A stretch of DNA of 64,000 nt, from the NCBI GenBank assembly GCA_037127255.1, contig JBANSL010000012.1, positions 36,385,115 through 36,449,114 on the forward strand, given 5' to 3'. The first letter of the stretch is position 1. Every line of letters begins with the position of its first letter. The DNA comes from Persicaria tinctoria (lineage: Eukaryota > Streptophyta > Magnoliopsida > Caryophyllales > Polygonaceae). The notes beneath the pieces are model-generated. The model saw nothing but the letters and a program-made list of their open reading frames with translations, had not been told where the DNA came from and made no database searches. A program made the translations under genes and the position numbers. Of the stretch, positions 21,471 through 32,959 are shown piece by piece.

Positions 21471-22405
21471 TCTACTGCACATATGAGATTAGAAATGAAG
21501 TAATTGACTTAAAAGGCAGCAATTCTCTACATCTGAGGCTCCCAGCAAAATATAGTATTAACTTGTCAGCAAAATATAAGGCTACATAAACAAATACGAT
21601 ATCGAATCATTCTCCCGACTCTTTCCCTTAAGATGCTTCCACCGACAAACAAAAAATATTCCAGAATGACATAAAGCAAAATGGTACAGGCACAGCTTCT
21701 ATACCAGGGGGCCATCCAACTTTGACTCATCGTTCAACAATAGATGATTGTAAAATATTTATTTTAGTAATAATCACGTGAAAAGGTAAGATCTTTATAT
21801 AATCAAAGGATTACCAACAAAAAAATCATCATGCTCCTAGATCTACCCATTCTCAATCATAAAACACGTGAGCCCCAAAGAACAACAATTTAACAGAAGT
21901 TTCCCAGGAAGCCAGAAATTGAGAAGAGGAAAGTTGCAAAACTCCAAAACGGGGAGAGGAAGAGCAGAGGATACGGTTGTACTTGATACAAATACATGAA
22001 AACCGGAGCAACCAGGAGATAAGAACCCTAAATTAAACGAATTAAAGGTAAAACTGGGAGAGCAATGACAGGAGAAAAGCGCAGACGACAATTGCTCAGA
22101 AGAAAACGTCGGGTGAAATTCGAAGCGCACGGAAGACCAAAACCCTAAATAACAAAACAAAATTAAGCAAACAAAGAAATAGCAGCCAGACGGAAAATTC
22201 AGCTAGCAGAGAGGACGGAATGGAAATTTTGACAGAGCATAGCCAGATTTAAAAAAAAAAGAACAAAAAGAAGAGGCATCAAACAGGTGAAGGAAACATC
22301 GATTGGAGGGAAATCTTGACTAATAAATATCCTCACCTGGATGAAGCTGTGAAATCGGAGGCGTTTTGGGAGTGAAAGAGATTGGGAAGACGGTGGAGCG
22401 GTCGT
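21471..22405 (-). other. GME: GME 5' UTR with a leader intron
   Basis: A non-coding first exon ends at 22337 (CCAG followed by GTGAGG). The acceptor TGCAG lies at 21475-21479, leaving four untranslated bases before the ATG. The 862-bp leader intron (21475-22336) holds no other gene. The transcription start near 22405 is inferred from the TATA box. Confidence 0.75.
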
Positions 22406-22430
22406 GGGAGTACGAAATAGAAAGAGGAAG

Positions 22431-22440
22431 TTATATATAG
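22431..22440 (-). promoter_or_regulatory. GME: GME TATA box
   Basis: CTATATATAA on the minus strand, about 95 bases upstream of the leader exon donor. This is the best TATA match in the region. Confidence 0.75.
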
Positions 22441-22563
22441 GCCAATGTGGGGTGGTGGTGGTGGTGACTGCCGGGTAAACTAACGAGGCAGAGGAGCGGA
22501 CCAGAGTTAACAAGACCACTCCTTTTTCACGCTTGTTTAGTTCTAACTTGGCAATCGGCAACA

Positions 22564-22569
22564 CACGTG
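22564..22569. promoter_or_regulatory. G-box CACGTG in the GME proximal promoter
   Basis: Perfect CACGTG, a binding core for plant bZIP and bHLH factors, about 125 bases upstream of the TATA box and 20 bases from the giant MULE border. Function is inferred. Confidence 0.5.
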
Positions 22570-22589
22570 AACTACGACGGTATTTTTTT

Positions 22590-22715
22590 CGGAAATTTCA
22601 CATCGTACCCCTGAGGTAAGGGATATTTCGCGTGGTGTACCAAAGTTTAGCATAATTTGTGTAGTACCCCTGAACTTTTGATTTTGTTTGCAGCATACCC
22701 CTTCGTTAACTGTTG
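22590..22715. repeat. Left terminal inverted repeat of the giant MULE
   Basis: Pairs with 38150-38268. Several blocks are kept in both arms: CGGAAATTTC, CGTACCC, GGTGTACCAA, GTACCCCT, TAACTGT. Confidence 0.7.
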
Positions 22716-23510
22716 AAAACCACCGTTAACTTTTTGTTAAAAAAACGCTTACGGGGTTTTTGCTTTCTTCATCCTCGGTCGAATTTGGGGATTTCAGTCC
22801 ATGGAGATCGACAATGACTGTGAATGCCGATTTTGACACCGAACAAGAAGTGTGGAGGGTAGTTGCCTATAAAACCAACGGCGTGGTTTTCGTCAACTAT
22901 GGAAAATGATTTCAACGCTCCACTAGGGGTTGAAATCGTGGGTCGAAGATACCCATTTCGCCAACACTAAACCAGGAGGGCTCCTATAAGTCGAATTGAA
23001 GAGGTATGCTTGTTAACTTTGGATTGCAATCGATTTTGGGTTTGAATTGAGGATTAGGGTTTCGATTTTTGGGGTTTCAATTTGAGCAGTACAAACACCA
23101 TTTGAGTTTCCTTCTTCTTAATTGCTTCAATTTCTCTTTTTTAACTGGTGTTTGAACTTGCAAGTGGGGTGGGGTGTCTTCTAACTTATTCATCGACTTG
23201 TGAATTGGGTTTTAATTGAACTTGAGTTTTCAATAATTTTTTGGGTTTTAATTCTTCCTAATTTGCTCTACACAATTCGTTTTCCTTTTCTACTTGTTCT
23301 TCCCTATGCCTTTGTAATCAAAACTGTATGAAGGTAAGCTCGGTGAACATCTCATTGATTAATGTCATTGTGATTTGAAATTGCTTAATATCATGCTTAA
23401 GAAACTCTAAGCCAACATAATTTGATTAGAAGATTCATCACTTGACAAAAAAAAAATTGCTACTGTCATATATAAATTAGGTTTTGGTAATGTCATGTAT
23501 AATTTAGGAT
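22716..23510 (+). other. Left interior of the giant MULE, no clear gene
   Basis: From about 22800 a short frame begins ATGGAGATCGACAATGACTG but shifts and stops early. The rest is intron-like, T-rich sequence. It may be the decayed 5' end of a captured or transposon gene. Confidence 0.35.
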
Positions 23511-23514
23511 AATG

Positions 23515-23832
23515 AAGAAGATGAGGTCTTTAATGGAAGGATCAGTGGAAAATCAAGAACACGTGTGCCAAAAGGGAGTGCTGAGTGTAGTATGACAGTA
23601 AACGAAAAGAGTGTGACAATTAAGAGTATAAATGATGAGTGTACAGATGATGTGGCAATTGCGGTGACAAAAAGGAGTGAAAATGAAGCTAGGAAGAGTG
23701 CACTTGCCTCAACTAAGCCCCAGGCACAAGAGGAAAGTGTGACATCAAGGGGGCATGACTCCGTGCAATTTGGGGGGGGGGGGGGGGGGGGGGGGCTGTA
23801 TATTTATCCCTCATTGAAGATATAACATGTTA
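23515..23832 (+). pseudogene. Exon-like fragment, unrecognised
   Basis: Open for about 85 codons after a possible acceptor (AATTTAG near 23507), giving a Ser/Thr/Glu-rich, charged peptide (VPKGSAECSMTVNEK ...). It ends in a poly-Gly run made by 24 consecutive G bases. The composition resembles the disordered linkers of plant MULE-encoded proteins, but no domain is visible. Confidence 0.3.
23772..23795 (+). repeat. Homopolymer of 24 G
   Basis: An uninterrupted run of 24 guanines; the true length is likely to be uncertain in any assembly. Confidence 0.9.
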
Positions 23833-23853
23833 GCCTCTTGCTTTGAAAATTTT

Positions 23854-23923
23854 GGCTTATTAGCTCAATTGGTAGAGCATTGAGCTTAGGCACAATATAT
23901 GGGTTCGAATCCCACATAAGCCA
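23854..23923 (+). tRNA. tRNA-like sequence 1
   Basis: Cloverleaf: acceptor GGCTTAT/ATAAGCC (7 of 7 paired), D stem GCTC/GAGC, anticodon stem TTGAG/CACAA (one mismatch), loop CTTAGG of only 6 bases, variable loop of 3, T arm with TTCGAAT loop, discriminator A. The 6-nt anticodon loop and the lack of a T-run after it argue against a working tRNA. The 23-bp flank CCTCTTGCTTTGAAAATTTTGGC recurs about 115 bases downstream, so the copy sits in a local duplication. Confidence 0.6.
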
Positions 23924-24596
23924 CACATATCTTGTGCTGCATTGCTCCTTCTTGGCTTATTAACCTCTTGCTTTGAAAATTTTGGCATGTTGTGCAGGTG
24001 CTTTGACAATTTTGGCAGGATTGTTAGATGTTAGGCTTAGCAAGGCATGGCATGGCATGCTTAAATGAAGCCAGCTCATGAAACTTGTCACCTGAGCTTT
24101 TCTGAATTTTAGTGTAATCTGCCTTTGCTTAAGATGTGTTTTTGTTTTTAGTTGGACAATCCAGTAATTGTAGTTAGGGAGTGATTTCTTTGGCAAAGAA
24201 ACAAAAGGGGCAACCCTTGTTTGTTTGTTTTTGCTTCTCAGACCATGTTTATCAGTTACTATTCAAGATACTAAAAATACTATTTTTTTTATTCATCTCT
24301 TTCCGCCACATAAGCATAGCATCTCATTCTTAATTTTCCCACTTTATCAATAGCATCTCTAGCATCCCAAAACTCATCATTTCTTATCAATTCAATTTAC
24401 AAATATACCCCTTTTCAATAATTAATTATTTCAATTCTCGATTGTATTATTATATTCATTTTTTATTATTAAAATATTATTATTGAATAATATTTTATTC
24501 TAAAAAAATTTACATTATTTATTCTTAGTATTTAAAATTAATTTTTTTCGTTATTCTTTTACTCCTTATATAATTGTATTTAAAGCAAAAAAAAAA

Positions 24597-25479
24597 AGAG
24601 AAAATTGTATTCAATATACCAAAACATCTCACCCTTTGCAAAAATGGCGCCCCCCTCTAAAAAGTGGTAAATGTCAAAAAGTGAATTTTATTTGCAAAAG
24701 TAATAGGTTAGCTTTACCCATTATAATGGGTTAAAATTTTGGGGGAGAGTTTGAAATTTTGGAGGTGTGTTTGGGCGGGATTTAAGGCAAAGCAAAGGAG
24801 GGAGAGAAAGAGAGAGCTTCACAACAACCGAACATGAGAAGGAAGAAGGGGGAAGTGGAGGCCTGAGGCTGAGGGCGGCGATCGTGGTGGCACTAGGCGG
24901 CTGGTGCGGAGGTCGTCGTGGCTAAGAGATCGTAGTCAGTGGCTAGGAAAAAGTTATGATTTGTGGAGGAAGGGTGGTGTCCGGCGAGGCAAAGAGCCGC
25001 CGTGGTCGGAACCCCCTCTATCCATCTCTACCACCCTTCCTCCACAAATCTCCATCCGTCTCCACAAATCCGGTTGAACTCCACACATTCCCATTTTCCC
25101 TTTCACAAAATCCAAAAAAAAAAAAGAGAAGAGGAAGCCAAATCCGACCGACCGACCTCCGCACCAGCTGCCTAGTGCCACCACAACTGCCGCCCTCAGC
25201 CTCAGGCCTCCACTCCCCCCTTCTTCCTTTTCCTATTCGGTTTTTGTGAAGCTCTCTCTCTCTCTTCCTCCCTCATTTGCTTTGCCTTAAATCCCGTCCA
25301 AACACACCTCTAAAATTTCAAACTCCCGCCCAAAATTTTAACCCATTATAATGGGTAAAGGTAACCTGTTAGTTTTGCAAATAAAATTCACTTTTTGACA
25401 TTTACCACATTTTAGCGGGGGGAGGGTGCCATTTTTGCAAAGTGTGAGATGTTTTGGTATATTGAATACAATTTTCTCT
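24597..25479. mobile_element. Foldback element with about 340-bp inverted arms
   Basis: The left arm (24597-24945) and right arm (about 25140-25479) are near-perfect inverted copies, both starting AGAGAAAATTGTATTCAATA from the outside. The loop holds a second small inverted pair (ATTTGTGGAGGAAGGGTGGT and its complement). A foldback or long-TIR MULE is likely. I found no convincing target duplication because the left flank is poly(A). Confidence 0.75.
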
Positions 25480-26545
25480 ATTTTAAATTGGTGTCTATGT
25501 GTAGAGAAAAATGAATCTAGTATTGTGGTAATTTTTTATTTTTTTATTTTTTTGCATTTTTAATGTCGAAAATTGCATATTTATATGTATAATTTAGTCC
25601 ATCCCATAATAAATCTCGGCCATCCACTTGTCGCAATATGTGTCACTCATTAGTGGACCCATTGTAATGACGACATGTGTCCCCCCTCGCCTAAATTTGT
25701 GTCAACCTCCACAGTGCCAAAATGGTGTGTTATGTCCTCCACAATACTAAAACGATGTCGTTCACTTTTAACTTTTGGGAAATAAAAAAAAAGTCTGGCA
25801 CGGCCTTTACCCTATTACCCTCAAGCATCGATGCTAAATAAGTATCCCTTGAGTATCCCAACCCCCCTTTCCCTGATTTTTTATTCAAAAAAATTACAAG
25901 CATCGCTGCCTACACTATCGATAAAGGGCGATTTGCAAAAGTAAACCAAAAAAAAAACTTTGCAAACCTAGACTAGTACATTGGTTTTTGGCTAAGGGTA
26001 GAATATGGTCTAGTTTTGCAAAATTTTGGGGCAACCGGATGGGAAAGTAGCAGGTGAAGGGGGGGACACTGTAGCTACATTGTAGCTGTCAGTAGCTGTC
26101 AGTGACATGTGGCACCAAAAGGCATCCTCCGTTCATTTCAGAAAATTGTACACTGCCCATCTTACCAATAGAATGAATTGGTCCTACCAATAGGCTAAAC
26201 CTGTCTTTCCATAACTGGAGATATTTTGGAGAGAATCTGTAGGGGATTCACTATAGCTGATTTGGCGGGCTGTCAGTGCAGTTTTGGCGCCAAAATAGGG
26301 TTCCTCTTTTGGGGAAAGGTGGGAGCATTTATGAGGGGAAAATGCAATGATTGCATTGATGGGTGTCCCCCAAGAACATATATACGCTTGAGAGGAGGAT
26401 ATGGAACACCATAACATGCTCTGCAAAAAGTGAGGCAGAATAGGAGAGAAGCGGAAAGGACGGGGAAAAAGTTACCCGTTCATTCCAGGAAACGATAGAG
26501 TCCCCATCCTACCAATAGAATATTTCCGTCCTACCAATAGTGTAC
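25480..26545. other. Unassigned interior of the giant MULE
   Basis: No gene supported. The phrase TACCAATAG recurs at 26164, 26197, 26511 and 26532, just before the CACTA element. Otherwise AT-rich. Confidence 0.4.
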
Positions 26546-26570
26546 AACCACTAATAGAATTTTGTTATTT

Positions 26571-26866
26571 AACATCGGGTAATAGCCGATGTCTTTCAAA
26601 AAAAAATCGATGTCTATGTGGGTGATGTAAAAAGTCAAAACTTTTTAACATCGGGTAATAGCCGGTGTCTTTGTATGTTATAACATCGGTTATATTTTTA
26701 AATCTGATGTCTTTGATATGGTATAACATCGATTATAAAATATATCCGATGTTATAACATACAAAGACATCGGCTATTACCCGATGTTAAAAAGTTTTGA
26801 CTTTTTACATCACCCACATAGACATCGATATTGTTTTTGAAAGACATCGGCTATTACCTGATGTTA
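26571..26866. repeat. Large palindrome in the CACTA subterminal region
   Basis: Inverted arms of about 145 bases centred near 26718 contain four or more TAACATCGG/CCGATGTTA motifs and a central TTATAACATCGG block. Subterminal repeats bind the transposase in En/Spm elements, but a near-perfect hairpin of this size is more than usual. Confidence 0.8.
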
Positions 26867-26899
26867 AATGACATATTTGTTTTTTTTTTTTTGTTATTG

Positions 26900-26971
26900 T
26901 AGCCTATGCGGGATTTGAACCCGCGTCTTTGTGCTTGAGCACAACGCTCTACCAATTTGAGCTAAGAGGCT
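26900..26971 (-). tRNA. tRNA-like sequence 2
   Basis: Acceptor AGCCTCT/ATAGGCT (one mismatch), D stem GCTC/GAGC, anticodon stem TTGTG/CACAA perfect, loop CTCAAG of 6 bases, variable AGAC, T stem GCGGG/CCCGC with loop TTCAAAT, discriminator A. Inside the CACTA element, next to its hairpin. No terminator T-run follows on its strand. Confidence 0.6.
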
Positions 26972-27451
26972 TTAAATTACAAGTAATAAAATCAAGAGAT
27001 ATGGTCTCGCAAAAGACTTGTTTATGTCCAATAAAAAAGGTTGATTTTATACTAGTGTAGATGAACAGATAGAAAGTTAAAAAAATAAGTACAACATCAA
27101 GCATAAATGACATAGTAGGCCAAAAAAATCCAGCATAGTAGCCCCCAAAAAATCAGCTTACCCCTTAGGATAGTAGCATAGCAACAGTAAGCATCATTAT
27201 TTAACACTTGCAAACAACCCTGGGCAGTTAAGAGGGTCCAAGACTAGCACCAATCTCTCCTATCAAACTAAGCTAGTTTTCTTGCTTAAAAAAAAAACTT
27301 CAGCTAATTATCTTGCTAAAAAAAAACTTAAGCTAATTATCCAACAAAACTAGCACCAATACTTATAAATGAAATCTGAACAGAAATCTCTTCCCATTGA
27401 AGTTAATGGAAGTAGAGGGACATGCTAAACAATTCAATAAACTAACAGAAC

Positions 27452-27521
27452 CTCATTGTATGTGTCCTGCCAACCGTCATCGATGATAAGGAATCTTGGA
27501 AGCAAGCCTCCTTTAGAGAAA
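27452..27521 (-). pseudogene. Captured exon of a raffinose-synthase/seed-imbibition (GH36) protein
   Basis: A 70-base exon between an ACAG acceptor (27522-27525) and a GT donor (27450-27451). The peptide GGLLPRFLIIDDGWQ matches the catalytic-nucleophile-region segment of plant GH36 proteins, which typically read GG-x-PP-x-F-x-IIDDGWQ. No neighbouring GH36 exons are seen, so this is a fragment. Confidence 0.55.
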
Positions 27522-28371
27522 CTGTATAATCAGCATGAAAAAGAACATATATGAGTTAAACACTGTAAACGAACAAAAACAACAAGTTTTGGTTGGATGA
27601 TGAAGTTCCCTTCTTTTATGGGTTGAAAAAATGGCAGGAAATTGATAGGATATACTTATGGTCCAAATGACAATGTTGTTTGATAGGATAATAAATAACA
27701 AATAAAATACAAACCTCTCGAATCAGCAAAGTGAATCTGAACCGAATTGCATGACTTGGAAGAATCAAGAATCTTTAAAATATAATGATATGTAACCTGC
27801 CATTATTAAGAAAGGTCAATTAGAAAACTTGCCAGTTTCGTGTTCAATATAGAATCCATTTGAGATGAACTCACTTGCTTGTTACTTTTCAATATAAATC
27901 AAATTCATTTCGGATCTTGAGCTGCAGAAAAGATCCTCCTAGAAAATGAGATTCTCATCCCACTTAAAACATTAATCCAAGGGAAAGAAAAAACAGTAGC
28001 AGCTAAAGAATTTACGTAAGGGCAAAATTGATGCTTAACTACGATTAATCTACGTAAGGGCAAATGACAATGTGATTATTGTTGCTTAACTACGATTAAT
28101 CTACGTAAGGGCAAGATTGATCAAACTTTGACTTCAATATTGTTGTCGGAAACATATTTCAATTAAAAGTAAACTGATTTCAAATATTTCCATAAAAAAA
28201 AAAGTATACAAGTCTAGTTATAAGATATTAAAAATATCATTTTTATAAGATATTAAAAATATCAACTTTAGACAATTAGGTAGAGAAACCATTACTTGGA
28301 CAAATTGGTCTGGCCCTGGGCAATATCTATCAAGAGAATTCCGATAAGAGATATAGAGGAAAGAGCTTCAC

Positions 28372-28598
28372 CTCACTGTTTAGCGCGACTGTGGTAGTCA
28401 GACGTTTAGCAGGGTCAATTGACAGAAGAGTCTCAAGAAGCGGAAATGAAGATGCCGGGAAGTCCTTAAATGTCTCCAATATATAGCGCATGTATGCATG
28501 CTAAGGTTTAAATATGGTGGCATGTGGCAATCTAGACTTCCAATATTCTTCAGACGGCGAAAACCACACAGTTTGAATATTTTATGCAACTGCTCCAC
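28372..28598 (-). pseudogene. Captured exon of a CDK-like (CRK1/CDKC-type) kinase
   Basis: A 227-base exon with AG and GT borders. It starts VEQLHKIFKLCG and, after a 2-base insertion, continues with EEYWKSRLPHATIFKP, a stop, then ETFKDFPASSFPLLETLLSI and DPAKRL. This is the C-lobe segment of plant CDC2-related kinases. The frameshift and stop make it non-functional. The ATP-binding and catalytic loops are absent. Confidence 0.8.
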
Positions 28599-28916
28599 CT
28601 GAAATTCAGAGCAAACGACCTTACACCAGAAAAAAAATCAATAAGAGGCAATTTCTATGCATATATATATGAACATTATCTTAAACACAATACCATAAAC
28701 CTATGAGTGAAAGGATGCATTCTCCTACGAACTGCTCTGCAGATTATACATTTTCTCAAAGATATCCACTTTGATCCGTCCCACAAGTTGAAGACCATCA
28801 ACGAACTGCTTTGCAGAGGAAGATTATGCTCTCAACTGAACTGAATGCAAAATGATAGTTACTCTTCATAATAATTGCTTATGATTTCAGCCATCAGATA
28901 TCAAACCTTAGGATCA

Positions 28917-29012
28917 GAACCAATGTAATTTGTATTGCCATACAGATCAACAAACAAATTCCTTGATTTACCAAGTGACGCCTTGATTGCATAATTGTTC
29001 TTTGCATCTGCT
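28917..29012 (-). pseudogene. Exon-like fragment, unrecognised
   Basis: Between a GCAG near 29013 and a GT near 28916, one frame is open and reads NNYAIKASLGKSRNLFVDLY followed by GNTNYIGSDPK, which looks like real protein. Another possible exon is at about 29820-29900 (minus), reading LGASLYLGF then CWWPVLNN. I do not recognise either. Both lie in the CACTA body and are probably captured. Confidence 0.4.
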
Positions 29013-30645
29013 TGCAGGGCAAGTGAAATCATCAAAATTGAGGTGATCCAACAAGCACTAATCACAAAGAAAATAGGAGTATCATTTAACTAAAGATGGA
29101 CCTCTAAAGATGAAGGTAGGTGTATCAATTTAACTTTTCAGATAGATGAAGCTAGGTGTATCATTTACCTTTGCTTACTATTCATTTATGAAATATGCCA
29201 CTTAAAATTTTCTAGTAAGAAGAAAATAAAGAAATAAGGCATGATGTGAATGAACTTGCAGCTTAATTTCCATATGAGAAGATGAGGTGCTCACATGGCA
29301 TATATCTTGAAGTGCAAGGCACAAATAAGTAAAAGAAAATTCAGTAAGCCACTAAGAAAATGCATGAGATTGAGAACCTAAGTGAAAGGCAACAAATTAG
29401 AAGGCTTATAACTTGGAAAATCATAATGAATGCTTCTTTATGCAGCCACCCATTATACTAATAGCAAGCAAAGGTCTGCAAAATAACTAATAATGCAAAT
29501 CCTCAAGGTAATGACTAGCGGACAAAGATATAAACATGGACCCTATAGAATAGAAGAAGTAGTTTTACGTGTGTCCAATTAGAACAACCAATGTTCATGC
29601 GATTATGATTCAAATTATGCAGAGGTTCAAGCCTTAACCTTGAGCACTAACAAGGGAGTTAAACCTTGAATGCCGAACAAAAGTCTTTGAAGAGAAAGTG
29701 AACACACACATGATGTCGGGAAACAAAAATACACTTGAGAATAATTAATAGGATATAATCTTTAAAAAAAAACGAGGGAATTAAACCTTGAATACTGATG
29801 AAAAGTATTTGTTTCTTACAAAGATTGCAGGAAGTCTTGTTTCATTGTTGAGCACCGGCCACCAACAGAAGCCCAGATACAAGCTTGCACCCAATGCCCT
29901 GTAATGAACACAAACCATGCAGGAATCTCAGAGAAAAGGTTTATATATGCCACAAAGAAATCTTATAGCAGTAACCTCCAAAAATCGAAACCCTAACCCC
30001 TAAATCACTGACTTCGAATTGAAAAGCAATTTCAGCTAGATATAATGAATAGAAAGCAATTCACCACCTCTAAAGAAACCCTAAATCCTTTAGATCTCAA
30101 TTCATATTTTTCCAGATCATATTTCAGACCGATCATCTTTTTTCCTAGATATATTCCAGTTATTTTGATTTTTATTCCTAATCGTCTTCGACCATCTCAA
30201 TTTCATACACTCAGTGCTACATATTCGACACATTGAATAGGACTCCCCCTTGATCTATCTGCTCAAAAGGAAAGACAAGGAAATCTGAATTCGTTTTCCA
30301 ATCTTGGGGTTTCTGTTCTATGGTTTCAGATATGCAAAATAAGTAAGGGGATGGTTGATGCAATCGATTTAGACAGATATGTAATAGAAAATAATACCTG
30401 GGCAGCTCAAATCCAAAAGAAACACAGTTGTTAATAGATTAGAAGCAACAAATCCAAGTAAGACGGTTGATAATCAATCTCTTAGGCCACCGAGTTTAGA
30501 ACTCGATTAGCAAACAGAACTCGATGAGCAAACAAATTGACATGTACACACGCACAGAGCACAGAAATCCCTAATGAAACCCTAAATCGAAACTGAAAAA
30601 CAATTTTATCAAGATATAATGAATCAGAACCAGTTAACATAAACC

Positions 30646-31300
30646 CTAGATCAAAAATATTGAACATTGAAATGGGAAATTCGTACTGGATACAACTATT
30701 TTCAGAGAGGCAGTGATGGAGGCGGTGTGAGAGAGGTGAAGACTGGTGAGCGAAGAAGAGTGACGATCGAATCTAGAGACGTCCCTCACCAGTCGAACTG
30801 AGGGAAGAGCGGAGACGATGGAGAATGGAAATCGAATAAGAGAAGCCGCCGGGGATAGGAGACGGAAGACAACCTCGAGTTTGAAAGAGCTAGTGCTGGA
30901 CAAATTATAGGACCGCCACATCTTCCATGGAAGAAGAGAGTTGAACAGGAACCGTCGGTCGGGGATGAGGAATTGAGGAGCAGGAATCGATTTCGCCGTT
31001 GTTGTGGAGAAAGCTGAGAGATGGGAACGAGAGCGGAGAAGGGATTCCTTCGAAGATACTACATCCCCACCGGAGCCACCCTCGAGTTCGAAAGCCGGCG
31101 AGATTGGAGAAGGAAGGGGTTGGTGGTGAACAGAAATCCGCGGCCGCGAGTCTGGATTGAGAGGAAAGTCGGGATTTGGAAGAGGAATGGGGTGGGAGTT
31201 CTGGAAATGTGTTTACTTTTTTCACGTATATGCCTTTCTTTTCCTTTGTTAGCCAAGTATTTGATATGGGCGGGATTTCACGTAATTCATAATCCAATCC
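30646..31300 (-). other. Gene 5'-end-like segment in the CACTA element
   Basis: GC-richer than its surroundings, with short open frames on both strands and GT donors. It looks like a captured promoter/first-exon region. No domain was identified. Confidence 0.3.
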
Positions 31301-31767
31301 GCGCCTTCTAAATTTTTTTTAAAACGTATATTTAACATCTGTCAAATAAATGAGACGGTGTCTATATTTTTATTTACATTGCAAATTTAGAAACCAATGT
31401 TAAAAAATTGTTTAACATGGTAGGTTTTTCTGACTGATGTTAATCAGCCGATGTTAAATAACAGAATTCTAGTAGTGAACTGTCCTTTCATACCTGAAAA
31501 AGTGCAAGAAGCTTGTCCGATGACAGTGGCAGCGATGGGTAAGTGATATTGTACCTATCCTTTGTAGTTGTTCATTTTTCTTATAACAGAACTACCCCAA
31601 GGTGACGGTTTCACGAGACCAGTTGCAGAGAGTTTGTAATTTATACTCTCTTTTTTTGATCAATTCCATAACTTCCAAATTAAGATTACAAATTCAATCG
31701 CTATTTTTGCTTCCTGCAAAATTATCACTTCTTGATGCTTAGACGATCATAAGGACCCATTGAAAAT

Positions 31768-31838
31768 AGTCTATTAGCTCAATTGGTAGAGCGATGTGTT
31801 TGCACACAAAGATGTGAGTTCGACTCTCACATAGGCTA
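31768..31838 (+). tRNA. tRNA-like sequence 3
   Basis: Acceptor AGTCTAT/ATAGGCT (one G-T wobble), D stem GCTC/GAGC, anticodon stem ATGTG/CACAA (one mismatch), loop TTTGCA of 6 bases, T stem GTGAG/CTCAC with loop TTCGACT, discriminator A. Left end of the inverted-repeat element. Confidence 0.6.
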
Positions 31839-31849
31839 ATACGGAGTAT

Positions 31850-32135
31850 GTGTTCATGAATCTCTCTAGACTTATACAATTATGAACCTGGCAGAAAATA
31901 TATATACTAATGGTAGGACAAATTTATGAACATGTTAGGACAAATTCATAAATCTCTTTGAACTTATACAATTATGAACATGACATGAAATATATACACG
32001 GGTGGTAGGACAAATCTGTGAACATGGTAAGACAAATTCATAAATCTCTCCAGACTTGTATAATTATGAACCTGGTAAGAAATATATACATTAGTGTTAG
32101 GATAAATTTGTGAATCTGGTAGGGACAATTCCCCC
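31850..32135. repeat. Tandem repeat, unit about 90-100 bp
   Basis: Three diverged copies of a unit with GACTTATACAATTATGAAC, then ATATATAC, GGTAGGACAAAT and AATTCATAAATCTCT. Confidence 0.7.
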
Positions 32136-32959
32136 TTTTCTTTTCCACTGTCTCACTTTCCCCCTTTTCTTTTCGAAGTTTAGGTTTTACTCAATTTTCT
32201 TTCTCCAAATGATGATCATGAACTTGTCAGCGATGACTGGGTACTTCTGAGTGTTAATCTTCACTACTTGGATCTTGTCTTTCAATGCAGCTCTAACTTT
32301 ATCCAGAATAGGGACCATAGCTTGAGATTCATCATCACACATGATATATCCATGTATAGCTTTTGCATTTGTGGTTCATATAACTTCAGTTTCTGCCTGT
32401 GGAGCCTGCCTTAACCTTTTGCTTTTCTGAGATTCATCATCATTCATTTTTTTCGTAAAGTCAATTATGCATTTACATTTTTCCAATAGTATAAATATAT
32501 CGTACAATCAGTGTGCATATATCCTACCATTAGTGTCAAGTTATACAGGAATTACTGAGTTTCCATTATGATCCTACCAATATCGTTATTGTCTCCTACC
32601 ATTAGTTTCCATCTATCATACTATTAGTTTTCAAGTTTCCTGGTACTTCTTGACTTAATTCTACACTTAGGAATTTCGGTGATTACATTATTATCATACC
32701 AATATCATATATTTCCTACCAATTTCACAAATATGTCATACTATGATCATAATCGTATAAGTCCAATATCGTATATTTTCTACCAATTTCTGCCTTCAAC
32801 TTGTTGATAGAGAAGGATCTTTGAAAGTTCTTCATCTTTGGCGGAGTCTGCGGACTGGAATCCATCTTCTTCTTGCCAAATCTTTGGCTCACGGTGGAGG
32901 CGGCAGGTCTTGGCTTTAGGGTTTTTCTCAGGGCTCATCTTTCTCAAGTCTAATAGCCG

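Larger units (their letters stand above)
26549..31477. mobile_element. CACTA (En/Spm) element carrying gene fragments
   Basis: The left end begins CACTAATAGAATTTTGTTAT; the reverse complement of the right end begins CACTACTAGAATTCTGTTAT. The two match at 28 of the first 30 positions, both continuing into TTTAACATCGG. Flanks are AAC on both sides (26546-26548 and 31478-31480), the 3-bp CACTA duplication. CATCGG motifs are repeated in the subterminal regions. No transposase was found in the 4.9 kb, so it is non-autonomous. Exons resembling a CDK-like kinase and a GH36 protein show it has captured host genes. Confidence 0.88.
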
